A DNA stretch of 64,000 nucleotides from an uncultured Muribaculum sp. (GCA_910578785.1 CAJTSJ010000002.1:69753-133752), one strand, 5' to 3'; positions 52,033 through 60,948 are shown, counted from the stretch's first letter. Translations and numbers: made by a program. Notes: generated by a model not told the origin, from the letters alone.

Positions 52033-53062
52033 CAAGTACAAAGGATGCCTGACAGCCACTGAACTGTGCTCCGCAGGCGAAAGCGCACTGCGCCTGCGCT
52101 TCGGGCCCGACGCAGAGATTCTGTCCATGCCGATGTCCGACGGAGGCGAGGGCATGCAGGAAATTCTCGACGGCATATACCGAGGCCGCACCGACGCCCC
52201 GTGCTTCATCGAGACCGCCCGTTGGTGCGGACTGGCCCAATTGCCGGCATATCAACGTAATCCTTCCGTTCAGTCGACCTATCCCTTAGGCCAGGCCATA
52301 GCCGACGCCATATCGTCAGGCCGGCGCGGCATAGTGGTCGGACTTGGCGGATCGGCCACCAACGATGCCGGAACGGGGATGCTCCAGGCTCTCGGCTACC
52401 GGTTCATCGACCGCAATGGAGATTTGATAGAACGCCCGATGTGTGGCGCACTGCTCGAAGAGGTCGCGGCCATAGACACGTCGCACGCATTGCCCGGACT
52501 GTCCGAGACAAGATTTACGGCCATCTGCGATGTCGACGCGCCACTTTACGGCCCTGACGGCGCGGCCTGCGTATTCGCGCCCCAGAAAGGCGCCTCGCCT
52601 GCCATGGTCAAGATGCTCGACCGCGGATTAAGACGGTTTGCCGCGGTGGCCGGCGACCCGAAGGCCTCCTCGCCCGGCGACGGCGCCGCCGGAGGCATCG
52701 GATTCGGCCTACGCACTTTTCTCCACGCCGAGATGATTCCCGGCACTGAATACATCATGCGCGCTTACGGATTTGACCGCGCCGTCAAAGACGCCTCGCT
52801 GATAATCACCGGCGAAGGCCGCTCCGACCGCCAGACACTGATGGGGAAAGTGCCGATGGGTGTGCTCAAGCACGGCTTGGATGCCCGTGTACCCGTCTAT
52901 CTCGTGTCAGGAGCCGTAGACGACCGCCAGGCACTCGCCGAAGCCGGATTCAGATGCATAGAAGCCGTCACCCCGCCCGACATGCCTATTGCGCAGGCCC
53001 TCGACCCCGACACGGCCCGCAGCAACCTCAGCGACGCACTCCGCACCATGCCGCTGACATGA
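52010..53062 (+). CDS. Glycerate kinase (GlxK/GarK type)
   Basis: 350 residues. IIIAFDKYKGCLTATELCSAGESAL, SDGGEGM and VGLGGSATNDAGTGMLQALGYRF are family hallmarks; GDGAAGGIGFGL and IITGEGRSDRQTLMGK complete the fold. It phosphorylates glycerate to 2-phosphoglycerate (or the 3-isomer, depending on class), feeding glycolysis. The start overlaps the upstream gene by 23 bases, which suggests coupled translation. Confidence 0.93.
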   Translation: MKIIIAFDKYKGCLTATELCSAGESALRLRFGPDAEILSMPMSDGGEGMQEILDGIYRGRTDAPCFIETARWCGLAQLPAYQRNPSVQSTYPLGQAIADAISSGRRGIVVGLGGSATNDAGTGMLQALGYRFIDRNGDLIERPMCGALLEEVAAIDTSHALPGLSETRFTAICDVDAPLYGPDGAACVFAPQKGASPAMVKMLDRGLRRFAAVAGDPKASSPGDGAAGGIGFGLRTFLHAEMIPGTEYIMRAYGFDRAVKDASLIITGEGRSDRQTLMGKVPMGVLKHGLDARVPVYLVSGAVDDRQALAEAGFRCIEAVTPPDMPIAQALDPDTARSNLSDALRTMPLT

Positions 53063-53145
53063 CGGCAAGCCGAAATCCGGGACAGACTTTACATTCAGCG
53101 GCGCAATTACTTAGGTTTCTTATTTTATAGCTCGGAAAAAATGAT

Positions 53146-53153
53146 TAATTTTG
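53146..53153 (+). promoter_or_regulatory. -7 promoter element of the lysS cluster
   Basis: TAATTTTG matches TAnnTTTG. The start of transcription would be near 53160, which supports the lysS ATG at 53182 rather than an in-frame ATG at 53158. Confidence 0.6.
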
Positions 53154-53181
53154 TCAATTGTATAATAAATTGGCAATTAAT

Positions 53182-54915
53182 ATGAATTTACTCGAACTTA
53201 GCGAACAAGAAATTCTGCGCCGCGGCAGTCTCGACGAAATGCGACGCCTCGGAATTGACCCGTATCCGGCTCCACTCTACCCTGTAGACGCCTACACAAC
53301 AGAGATTAAGGAATCATTCCGCGATGACGAGGCCGAACCGCGCAAAGTTTGCGTGGCCGGACGAATCATGAGCCGCCGCATCATGGGTAAAGCTTCGTTT
53401 ATCGAACTCCAGGACTCCAAAGGCCGCATACAGGTCTACATCAGCCGTGACGACCTTTGCCCCGGCGAAGACAAGGAGCTATACAACACCGTATTCAAGA
53501 AACTTCTCGACATAGGCGACTTCATCGGCATCAAGGGCTACGTGTTCCGCACGCAGACCGGCGAGATATCCGTCCACGCCCAGGAGCTGACAGTGCTCAG
53601 CAAGTCGCTCCGCCCGCTCCCCATCGTCAAGGTGAAGGACGGCGTGACCTACGACGCGTTTGACGACCCCGAACTGCGCTACCGCCGCCGCTACGTCGAC
53701 CTCGTGGTCAACGACCAGGTCAAGGACATCTTCATCAAGCGCACCAAGGTGTTCAACTCGATGCGCTCGTTCTTCAACGACCACGGCTATATGGAGGTCG
53801 AGACCCCCATACTGCAGGCCATCCCCGGAGGAGCGGCCGCACGTCCGTTCATCACCCACCACAACGCGCTCGACATTCCGCTCTATCTGCGCATCGCCGA
53901 CGAGCTGTATCTGAAGCGTCTGATTGTGGGCGGCTTTGAAGGTGTCTACGAATTCTCCAAGAACTTCCGCAACGAAGGCATGGACCGCACACACAACCCC
54001 GAGTTCACCTGCATGGAGATATACGTGGCCTACAAGGACTACAACTGGATGATGGACTTCACCGAACGCATGCTCGAAAAGATATGCCTCGACGTCAACG
54101 GCACCACCGAAGTCAAGGTAGGCGACAACGTCATCTCGTTCAAGGCTCCGTTCAAGCGCATCACCATGATCGACTCCATCAAGGAGCACACCGGAATCGA
54201 CATCAACGGCATGGACGAGCAGGCTCTGCGCGACGTGTGCAAGCAGCTTGACATTGAAGTCGACGAGACCATGGGCAAGGGCAAGCTTATCGACGAGATA
54301 TTCGGCGAAAAGTGTGAAGGCAAGTACATCCAGCCCACATTCATCACCGACTATCCCATTGAGATGTCGCCGCTCACCAAGCGCCACCGCAACAATCCGG
54401 AGCTGACCGAACGCTTTGAGCTGATGGTCAACGGCAAGGAGCTCGCCAACGCATATTCCGAGCTTAACGACCCCATCGACCAGTATGAACGCTTCGTAGA
54501 GCAGATGCGTCTGGCCGAAAAGGGCGACGACGAGGCAATGATCATCGACAAGGACTTCATCCGCGCCCTCGAATACGGCATGCCCCCGACATCGGGAATG
54601 GGCATCGGCATGGATCGTCTCGTTATGCTCATGACCGGACAGACCACCATACAGGAAGTGCTCCTGTTCCCGCAGATGCGCCCCGAAAAGACCCAGGTCC
54701 GCGACAAGGCCGAAGCCTACATGGCCATCGGCGTGCCCGAAGAATGGGTGGCTCCGCTTCAGAAAGCCGGATTCTATACCGTAAGCCAGATGGCCGACGC
54801 CAACCCCGGCAAGATGTTCCAGGACATCTGCGGCATCAACAAGAAGTTTAAACTCGAACTTAAGAATCCCTCACAGGATCAGGTTAAGGAATGGATTGCT
54901 GCCGCGGCGAAATAA
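53182..54915 (+). CDS. lysS: Lysine--tRNA ligase, class II, with C-terminal extension
   Basis: 577 residues. Order: OB-fold anticodon-binding domain (VAGRIMSRRIMGKASFIELQDSKG), then the class II catalytic core with motif 1 near SFFNDHGYMEVETPIL, motif 2 NFRNEGMDRTHNPEFT and motif 3 GMGIGMDRLVMLM. About 70 residues follow motif 3 (EEWVAPLQKAGFYTVSQMADANPG and on), an added helical tail seen in Bacteroidetes enzymes and absent from E. coli LysRS. Its stop lies inside the start of gpsA. Confidence 0.96.
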   Translation: MNLLELSEQEILRRGSLDEMRRLGIDPYPAPLYPVDAYTTEIKESFRDDEAEPRKVCVAGRIMSRRIMGKASFIELQDSKGRIQVYISRDDLCPGEDKELYNTVFKKLLDIGDFIGIKGYVFRTQTGEISVHAQELTVLSKSLRPLPIVKVKDGVTYDAFDDPELRYRRRYVDLVVNDQVKDIFIKRTKVFNSMRSFFNDHGYMEVETPILQAIPGGAAARPFITHHNALDIPLYLRIADELYLKRLIVGGFEGVYEFSKNFRNEGMDRTHNPEFTCMEIYVAYKDYNWMMDFTERMLEKICLDVNGTTEVKVGDNVISFKAPFKRITMIDSIKEHTGIDINGMDEQALRDVCKQLDIEVDETMGKGKLIDEIFGEKCEGKYIQPTFITDYPIEMSPLTKRHRNNPELTERFELMVNGKELANAYSELNDPIDQYERFVEQMRLAEKGDDEAMIIDKDFIRALEYGMPPTSGMGIGMDRLVMLMTGQTTIQEVLLFPQMRPEKTQVRDKAEAYMAIGVPEEWVAPLQKAGFYTVSQMADANPGKMFQDICGINKKFKLELKNPSQDQVKEWIAAAAK

Positions 54916-55928
54916 GAGATGACAACGGAAATCGTACCCATCCGGGCACAATAGCCGTCATGGGCGGCGGGTCGTGGGCAACAGCACTTGCAAAACTGCT
55001 GTTGCAGAACCGCCGTTCGATAATCTGGTACATGCGCAGACCGGACCGCATCGACGAGTTCAAGAGGCTCGGCCACAACCCCGCCTATCTCTCCGACGTA
55101 GAGTTCCCCATCGACCGCATCGATTTCCGCGACAATATCAACGAGGCATGCCATGACGCAGACACCCTGCTAATGGCCATGCCTTCGCCATATTTCAAAA
55201 GTCATTTGGAGAAGCTTTCGGCGGACATCTCAGACAAGGGCATAGTCATAGCCACCAAGGGAATAATCCCCGACGAAAACATGCTCATAAGCGACTATAT
55301 GGAAAGCCGCTACGGCATTCCGCAGGACCACGTGACGGTGGTGTCAGGACCGTGCCATGCCGAAGAGGTGGCTCTCGGCCGACTGAGCTACCTGACGGTG
55401 GCTTCAAGCTGTGCCGGACGCGCCACGGCATTCGCCGAATGCATCAGCGGCAAGGCCCTGCGCACTTTAGTGTCGTCAGACCTCAGAGGCATCGAATATG
55501 CCGGAGTGCTGAAAAACGTCTATGCCGTAGCCGCCGGAATCATCCACGGCATGAAGGCGGGCGACAATTTCCTCGCCATAATGGTGGCCAACGCCGCCAT
55601 GGAGATGAAGCGCTTCATCGACAGCGCCGTAGGAGGCGGACGCCACATCACCGACTCCGTCTATCTCGGCGACCTTCTGGTGACGGCCTATTCACGCTTC
55701 TCGCGCAACCACAACTTCGGTTCCATGATAGGCCGCGGCATGACCGTGCGCCGCGCCATGATGGAGATGGAGATGGTGACCGAAGGCTACTACGCCGCCA
55801 AGTGCCTGCATGAGATCAATGCGTCGCTTAAGGTCGACATGCCTATCCTCGAATGCGTCTACGACATCCTGTACCGCAACGTTCCTGTCCAGCTCGCCAT
55901 AAACAAAATAGCGTCCGGACTAATCTAA
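54891..55928 (+). CDS. gpsA: Glycerol-3-phosphate dehydrogenase (NAD(P)+)
   Basis: 345 residues. IAVMGGGSWATALAKLL is the dinucleotide-binding start, then VVSGPCHAEEVALG, the catalytic Lys in GVLKNVYAVAAGIIHGMKAGDN, and YLGDLLVTAYSRFSRN. It makes sn-glycerol-3-phosphate for phospholipids. No other in-frame start exists before the GxGxxG-type motif, so translation begins at 54891, overlapping lysS by 25 bases. The first 18 residues (CCRGEIRDDNGNRTHPG) are an atypical hydrophilic leader. Confidence 0.94.
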   Translation: MDCCRGEIRDDNGNRTHPGTIAVMGGGSWATALAKLLLQNRRSIIWYMRRPDRIDEFKRLGHNPAYLSDVEFPIDRIDFRDNINEACHDADTLLMAMPSPYFKSHLEKLSADISDKGIVIATKGIIPDENMLISDYMESRYGIPQDHVTVVSGPCHAEEVALGRLSYLTVASSCAGRATAFAECISGKALRTLVSSDLRGIEYAGVLKNVYAVAAGIIHGMKAGDNFLAIMVANAAMEMKRFIDSAVGGGRHITDSVYLGDLLVTAYSRFSRNHNFGSMIGRGMTVRRAMMEMEMVTEGYYAAKCLHEINASLKVDMPILECVYDILYRNVPVQLAINKIASGLI

Positions 55929-55978
55929 ATCGGCTTTAAACGAGTTTTAATAAGGATCATACTTAATCATACATAATT

Positions 55979-57325
55979 ATGAAGAAAATTCAAGTAAACA
56001 TCAATTCCGTACTCAACACCGTATCGGAAAAAGAAATTCACGCTCTCGAAGCCGGCGAAGCGGCTTCAGCACTCAAAACCGTGAAGGACGGCACCGGACT
56101 TGGCAATGACTTCCTCGGATGGCTTGACCTGCCCGAACGCACCCCTATGACACACCTTGACGAGATTATTGCCGTGGCCGACGAACTCCGCAACTCATGC
56201 GACTATGTCGTTTCGGTAGGCATCGGAGGTTCTTACCTCGGAGCAAAGGCCGTAATCGAAGCCCTCAATGACTCATTCGACGCCTACAAGCCCGTTACGG
56301 CAGGAGCGCCCAAGGTGCTTTTCGCCGGCCAGAACATAGGCGAAGACTATCTATATGAACTTCAGAAATTCCTTGCCGACAAGCGCTTCGGCATCATCGT
56401 AATCTCCAAGTCGGGAACCACCACCGAACCCGCCATCGCATTCCGCCTGCTCAAGGAACAGCTTGAAGCACAGGTGGGCAAGGCAGAAGCCTGCAAGCGC
56501 ATCGTGGCCATCACCGACGCAAAGCGCGGTGCCCTGCGCCAGCTCGCCACCGAAGAAGGCTACAAGACCTTCGTCATCGACGACAACGTGGGCGGACGCT
56601 TCTCGGTTCTGACTCCGGTAGGCCTGCTTCCCATAGCCGTAGCCGGATACGACGTCAAGAAGCTCGTGAAGGGAGCGCTCGACATGCAGAAGGAATGCGC
56701 CACCGCTTCCGACAGCAACGTCTGCCAGCTCTACGCAGCCACCCGCAACGCCCTCTACCGCGCAGGCAAGAAGATTGAGATTCTCGTCAACTACAATCCC
56801 AAGCTCCACTACTTCGGAGAATGGTGGAAACAGCTCTACGGCGAAAGCGAAGGCAAGGACAAGAAGGGCATCTTCCCCGCGGCGGTCGACTTCTCTACCG
56901 ACCTTCACTCAATGGGCCAGTGGATCCAGGACGGCGAACGCACCATCTTCGAGACCGTGATTTCCGTGGAAAAGGCTCAGCACGAGAAACTTATCCCCTC
57001 TGACGACGCCAACCTCGACGGACTTAACTACATCGCAGGCAAGCATGTCGACGAAGTGAACAAGATGGCCGAACTCGGCACCCGCATAGCCCACGTAGAC
57101 GGCGGCGTACCCAACATCCGCATCACCATACCCGAACTCTCCGAAGAGTATCTGGGCCAGCTCATCTACTTCTTCGAACTGTCATGCGGCATTTCAGGCT
57201 ACGTTCTCGGCGTGAACCCGTTCAACCAGCCCGGCGTAGAAGACTACAAGCGCAACATGTTCGCGCTACTCGAAAAACCCGGCTACGAAGAAGCCACCAA
57301 GGCCATCCAGGCCAAGCTCGGCTAA
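55979..57325 (+). CDS. pgi: Glucose-6-phosphate isomerase
   Basis: 448 residues, the short bacterial form. SVGIGGSYLGAKAVIEAL, VISKSGTTTEPAIAFRLL, GGRFSVLTPVGLLP and the active-site segment DLHSMGQWIQDG are family signatures; C-terminal SGYVLGVNPFNQPGVEDYK holds the catalytic Lys. It interconverts glucose-6- and fructose-6-phosphate. It lies 50 bases after gpsA and is followed by a very strong hairpin terminator. Confidence 0.96.
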   Translation: MKKIQVNINSVLNTVSEKEIHALEAGEAASALKTVKDGTGLGNDFLGWLDLPERTPMTHLDEIIAVADELRNSCDYVVSVGIGGSYLGAKAVIEALNDSFDAYKPVTAGAPKVLFAGQNIGEDYLYELQKFLADKRFGIIVISKSGTTTEPAIAFRLLKEQLEAQVGKAEACKRIVAITDAKRGALRQLATEEGYKTFVIDDNVGGRFSVLTPVGLLPIAVAGYDVKKLVKGALDMQKECATASDSNVCQLYAATRNALYRAGKKIEILVNYNPKLHYFGEWWKQLYGESEGKDKKGIFPAAVDFSTDLHSMGQWIQDGERTIFETVISVEKAQHEKLIPSDDANLDGLNYIAGKHVDEVNKMAELGTRIAHVDGGVPNIRITIPELSEEYLGQLIYFFELSCGISGYVLGVNPFNQPGVEDYKRNMFALLEKPGYEEATKAIQAKLG

Positions 57326-57351
57326 GACATCACAACACTCTGATAACTAAT

Positions 57352-57396
57352 ATAGCCGAGGATTGTCGATTATCGACAATCCTCGGCTATCATTTT
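57352..57396. terminator. Strong terminator between pgi and the GH3 gene
   Basis: 19 bases at 57352-57370 are the exact reverse complement of 57372-57390, with one base at the tip. CATTTTGCC follows on the + strand. It separates the two convergent genes. Confidence 0.8.
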
Positions 57397-57421
57397 GCCT
57401 TTAGCATCCTCTCTACCGGCT

Positions 57422-59656
57422 CTATTTCAACGTGAAGTCGACCGACGAGCGGATGTCGTCGCTTGCGGCGGCGGCATGGGCCGTAAACTTGCCAGGCTCG
57501 GCCACCCATTCGTGACGGTCGGCGTCAAAATAGCTCAAGGCGTCGCGGCCGACGGTAAACGTCACGGTCTTCGTCTCGCCCGGATTGAGATATACTTTTC
57601 TGAAGCCTTTAAGCTCCTTCACCGGGCGCATAACCGAACTTTTGGGGTCGGAGATGTAAAGCTGAACCACCTCAGCGCCGGCCACCTTGCCGGTGTTGGT
57701 CACCGGAATCTCGAACGTGACCGTCTCATCGCCTGTCATCGACTTCTTGTCGGCCGTCAGTCTGCCGTATTCAAAGTCGGTATAGCTGAGTCCGTGGCCG
57801 AAAGCAAAGAGCGGACGAATCTTCTTCGTGTCGTGCCAGCGATAGCCCACGAGTATGCCTTCATTGTACTTTTCATCCCATATATTTTCATTTTGACGCT
57901 TAACGCCTGGATATTCGCCCATGACGTGGGCAGCGACATCTTCAAGACACACAGGAAACGAGAACGGAAGCTTGCCCGAGGGATTGACACGTCCGGTAAG
58001 CACGTCGGCAAGCGCATTGCCGGCCTCCGAACCCAGATACCAGGCCTGGACTACGGCCGGAACCTCGTCGACCCAAGGCATGGCCACGGCGTTGCCGCTG
58101 ACACTCACCACTACCAGATTCTTATTAGCCTTGGCAAGAGCCTCGATCACTGCGTCCTGGCCGTAAGGTAGACCGAGTCCGCGGCGGTCGGAGTCCTCGC
58201 AGTCCTGATGGGGACTCTTGTTGAGTCCTCCCACAAATATCACATAGTCGGCATCCTTCGCCTCCATGACGGCCTCGGCTATCAGCTCCTCTGCACTGCG
58301 GTCGTCGACAAGATTCTGACCCGACACCACGCCGTCCTGGTCGGTCGACACGTCGCCCACATAACCGCGCACGTATTTAACCTCTGCCTTGTCGCCTACT
58401 GCGGAGCGCAGGCCGTCGAGAGGCGATATCTCGTGCTGCGCCTTCAGCGACGAGCTGCCGCCGCCGATGGTCATCATCTTCACGGCGTTCTCGCCCACCA
58501 CAAGCACCTTTTTGGGTGTTGATAGATTCAGCGGAAGCAGACCGCCCTCGTTGCGCAACAGCACTATGCCCTCCCCGGCTATCCTGCGGGCCGCGTCGTA
58601 GTGTTCAGGACTGCACATCGACCCGAACGGACGGTCAGGGCGCATCGAGGTGCGGAACATAAGCCTGAGCACTCGGCGCACCTTGTCGTCAAGCTCCTTG
58701 GTGCCCACCCGGCCCGACTTGATGGCCTCAAGATACGGATCGGCCAGGAAATAGCTGTCATAGGCGTTCTTCTTGCCCAGCTTAAGTCCGTCGGTCCATG
58801 TGCCGAACTCCAGGTCGAGTCCGTTGGTGATGGGCTGTATGCTGTCGTGCGTTCCGCCCCAGTCGCTTATCACGGCACCGTCATAGCCCCACTCTCCTTT
58901 CAGTATGTCGTTGAGCAGATACTGGTTGTGGCAGACGTGCTGATTCTTATACAGATTGTATGAAGCCATTATCGACCATGTGCCCCCTTCATGAACGGCG
59001 GCCTTGAACGCCGGCAGATATATCTCATACAGAGTGCGGTCGTCGACGATGGCGTTTGTGGTGTGGCGGTTCAGCTCCTGGTTGTTCAGCGCATAGTGCT
59101 TTACACAGGTGGCCACGCCGTTTGACTGCACACCCTTTATGTAGGGCACCACCATGCGGCTTGCCAGATAGGGGTCCTCGCCCATATACTCGAAGTTGCG
59201 GCCGTTGAGCGGAGTGCGGTAGATGTTGACTCCAGGGCCTAAGAGCACGTTCTTGTTCCTGTAGCGGGCCTCCTCGCCTATCGACTTGCCGTAAAGCTCG
59301 CTCATCGCCGGATTCCACGTCGCGGCAAGGCAGGTCAGCGCCGGAAACGCCACGCAAGAGTCGTTGGTCCATCCGGCCTGGCGCCACTCGTCCCACATCA
59401 CCTCAGAGCGTATGCCGTGAGGGCCGTCGGAAGTCCACAGTTCCGGTATTCCAAGCCGGCGCACACCGCGCGACGAAAATTTCGACTGGGCATGTATCAG
59501 CCCGATTTTTTCTTCAAGAGTCAGCCTCGACAAGGCATCCTCCACCCGCTCCTCGACAGACTTCGAACTGTCAAGATAAACAGGCGTATCGGCGGCCTGC
59601 ACCAGACCCGCCGCCGACATCGAAAACGCAATTACCGCTACCAAAAATTTCTTCAT
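57422..59656 (-). CDS. Exported GH3 beta-glycosidase (beta-glucosidase-like)
   Basis: 744 residues with a signal peptide ending at VQAAD. The barrel domain has CVKHYALNNQE and the nucleophile Asp265 in GAVISDWGGTHD. The alpha/beta sandwich domain follows (VVGENAVKMMTIGGGSSSL, KNLVVVSVSGNAVAMPW), and the protein ends in a fibronectin-III-like domain (VPVTNTGKVAGAEVVQLYISDP). It should release terminal beta-linked glucose or xylose. It stands alone, converging on pgi, with a promoter at 59713-59744. Confidence 0.93.
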   Translation of the reverse strand: MKKFLVAVIAFSMSAAGLVQAADTPVYLDSSKSVEERVEDALSRLTLEEKIGLIHAQSKFSSRGVRRLGIPELWTSDGPHGIRSEVMWDEWRQAGWTNDSCVAFPALTCLAATWNPAMSELYGKSIGEEARYRNKNVLLGPGVNIYRTPLNGRNFEYMGEDPYLASRMVVPYIKGVQSNGVATCVKHYALNNQELNRHTTNAIVDDRTLYEIYLPAFKAAVHEGGTWSIMASYNLYKNQHVCHNQYLLNDILKGEWGYDGAVISDWGGTHDSIQPITNGLDLEFGTWTDGLKLGKKNAYDSYFLADPYLEAIKSGRVGTKELDDKVRRVLRLMFRTSMRPDRPFGSMCSPEHYDAARRIAGEGIVLLRNEGGLLPLNLSTPKKVLVVGENAVKMMTIGGGSSSLKAQHEISPLDGLRSAVGDKAEVKYVRGYVGDVSTDQDGVVSGQNLVDDRSAEELIAEAVMEAKDADYVIFVGGLNKSPHQDCEDSDRRGLGLPYGQDAVIEALAKANKNLVVVSVSGNAVAMPWVDEVPAVVQAWYLGSEAGNALADVLTGRVNPSGKLPFSFPVCLEDVAAHVMGEYPGVKRQNENIWDEKYNEGILVGYRWHDTKKIRPLFAFGHGLSYTDFEYGRLTADKKSMTGDETVTFEIPVTNTGKVAGAEVVQLYISDPKSSVMRPVKELKGFRKVYLNPGETKTVTFTVGRDALSYFDADRHEWVAEPGKFTAHAAAASDDIRSSVDFTLK

Positions 59657-59712
59657 CTATACATTCGTTAAGGTTAATTATCTGATACTTCCACACGGAC
59701 TAAACCGATATG

Positions 59713-59744
59713 CAAATATACACAATCAACCGCTTACATCCCAA
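59713..59744 (-). promoter_or_regulatory. Promoter of the GH3 gene
   Basis: On the minus strand TTG, 21 bases, TATATTTG, about 57 bases before the start codon at 59656. Confidence 0.7.
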
Positions 59745-59799
59745 CCTTTCCCGCATTTTACCTCCCCGCGTACTAATGTTATAAAACATGCCGGATTAA

Positions 59800-59830
59800 T
59801 TGCCCTTGCGCAAAAATATATCTATGTTTG
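59800..59830 (+). promoter_or_regulatory. Promoter without a following protein gene
   Basis: TTG (59800-59802), exactly 20 bases, TATGTTTG (59823-59830). The nearest rightward protein gene starts at 60111 and has its own promoter, so this one seems to drive a non-coding transcript. Confidence 0.65.
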
Positions 59831-59836
59831 CATGTA

Positions 59837-59930
59837 GGCGCAAAGGATACGGAGGAGCTGAAGTCAGGTCGTAGGCAGTGGCAATGGCACCGTGGGTGAC
59901 CGCCGCCACTGTATGCGGCCCCCCCAAAAA
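59837..59930 (+). ncRNA. Candidate small structured RNA
   Basis: The predicted transcript folds into one long stem: GTCGTAG and CAGTGGC (about 59866-59881) pair with GCCACTG and TATGCGGC (59904-59919), with GGC-ACC closing on GGT-GACC-GCC at the tip. No protein frame is convincing. It is not a family I can name. The 3' end is unclear: no + strand T-run follows, only the C7A10 run. Confidence 0.35.
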
Positions 59931-59953
59931 AAAAATCGCTACAGCGTAGCGAT
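59926..59953 (-). terminator. Minus-strand intrinsic terminator
   Basis: ATCGCTAC and GTAGCGAT (59935-59953) form a perfect eight-base-pair stem with a three-base loop; on the minus strand ten T follow. No minus-strand gene lies directly upstream, so what it terminates is unknown. Confidence 0.55.
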
Positions 59954-60057
59954 ACAATACAATCCGCGTAGCGCATGCCGTGCGATTCACATGAAGGCAT
60001 ATCGTCAAGATTATCAATCGACTGCGCCTGCGTTCACATTTTTTAACGCGGATACAC

Positions 60058-60089
60058 TTGCATTTTGCCCATACGGTGTTGTATATTTG
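60058..60089 (+). promoter_or_regulatory. Promoter of the unknown two-gene unit
   Basis: TTG, 21 bases, TATATTTG, 22 bases before the ATG at 60111. It excludes the earlier in-frame start codons. Confidence 0.65.
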
Positions 60090-60110
60090 CATCAGAAACA
60101 CATCACCATT

Positions 60111-60518
60111 ATGCTTACAAACTTTTACATGAAACACACACTCAACCGACGTCAGCACGACTTCCTGCTGACATGCCGACAAATCCTTCGGGCTTCAAGT
60201 AGCTACATAAAACCCTGCGACTTAGCCCGAAAGGCTTTGGCCTCACAAGCCAGAGAGTACTATATCGACGAAGACTACGCCTACCGTATGGTGCTCGGCT
60301 TCATGAAATATGGTAAAATGCCAACACGGCAATCGACCCGCGACATGTGCCTCGAACTCGTGGGCAGGGTAACGGCCTTAAAAGCCGTCAAACCCGGGCT
60401 ATGCATCATGCCGGCAGTGAAAACAGTGCTCGAATCGGGCACTGCCTCGCGCTTCTTTATTTCGCACCGGACAGCCCAGAACCTCATTGAACGCAATTAC
60501 CGACTACTCTTAAAATAA
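60111..60518 (+). CDS. Small protein of unknown function, first of a pair
   Basis: I do not recognise this 135-residue, basic, mostly helical protein. It has no signal peptide or membrane helix. RRQHDFLLTCRQILRAS, the Tyr-rich REYYIDEDYAYRMVLGFMKYGKMP and a C-terminal SRFFISHRTAQNLIERNYRLLL are the visible features; the last looks like a short DNA-binding-type helix pair. It lies 7 bases before the next unknown gene and has its own promoter. I have the impression that similar small proteins recur in Bacteroidales near phage-like genes, but I cannot prove this here. Confidence 0.65.
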   Translation: MLTNFYMKHTLNRRQHDFLLTCRQILRASSSYIKPCDLARKALASQAREYYIDEDYAYRMVLGFMKYGKMPTRQSTRDMCLELVGRVTALKAVKPGLCIMPAVKTVLESGTASRFFISHRTAQNLIERNYRLLLK

Positions 60519-60525
60519 TCAGACT

Positions 60526-60948
60526 ATGAACACCACACAACACGCACTGAACATTTCACTGTCAATCGACCGTCTGGCCGACAACGTAAAGGCAGAGGCC
60601 GCCTTGAGAATACACCTGAATCCCGACATCGACGAGCCTGACATCATGCTTCCATCCAACATCGACGCGCTTCGCGAGGCGGTACGCCATGCGACGGCAT
60701 TGACCATACTGCGCATAAGGCGGTTCGTCACGGCATCGGACATAGCGTCAGGAGGCCGGACGGTCAACATCGGCATGAGAGTTCCGGAGAGCATGAAATT
60801 GATGGAACCACGTCAGATAAGGCACATCGTGGAACAGTCGGTAACGGCAACGGCACTGAAACGATGCCTCGAAGGAATCTCGCCGATCGACCCTCTGGAT
60901 ACAATAACGGCGGCACCGGCCGATATCGACAGCATCAACGACCCTTAG
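60526..60948 (+). CDS. Small protein of unknown function, second of a pair
   Basis: 140 residues, not recognised. No signal or membrane segment. The N-terminal half is acidic and helical (NISLSIDRLADNVKAEAALRI, IDALREAVRHATALTILRIRRFVTASDI), the middle has a short strand pair (GRTVNIGMRVPES), and a helix (RQIRHIVEQSVTATALKRCLE) precedes an acidic tail. Its layout, a small domain with an acidic tail, is reminiscent of head-tail joining proteins of Bacteroidales phages, which is inference only. Its 3' end overlaps the convergent lyase gene by 14 bases. Confidence 0.65.
   Translation: MNTTQHALNISLSIDRLADNVKAEAALRIHLNPDIDEPDIMLPSNIDALREAVRHATALTILRIRRFVTASDIASGGRTVNIGMRVPESMKLMEPRQIRHIVEQSVTATALKRCLEGISPIDPLDTITAAPADIDSINDP

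Larger units (their letters stand above)
59657..60110. other. 454-base intergenic region with promoters and possible small RNA
   Basis: No credible protein gene. It carries the GH3 promoter (leftward), a rightward consensus promoter at 59800-59830, the candidate structured RNA after it, a run of 7 C then 10 A (59919-59935), a minus-strand terminator, and the promoter of the small gene at 60111. Confidence 0.6.

Noticed and set aside
57422..58171. 258-residue + strand ORF over the 3' end of the GH3 gene
   Set aside because: Shadow frame opposite the fibronectin-like end of GH3; no family features.
59796..60182. 128-residue minus-strand ORF crossing the C7A10 run
   Set aside because: Its product has poly-Phe/Gly from the homopolymer, no family features, and it crosses promoters, a terminator and the start of the gene at 60111.
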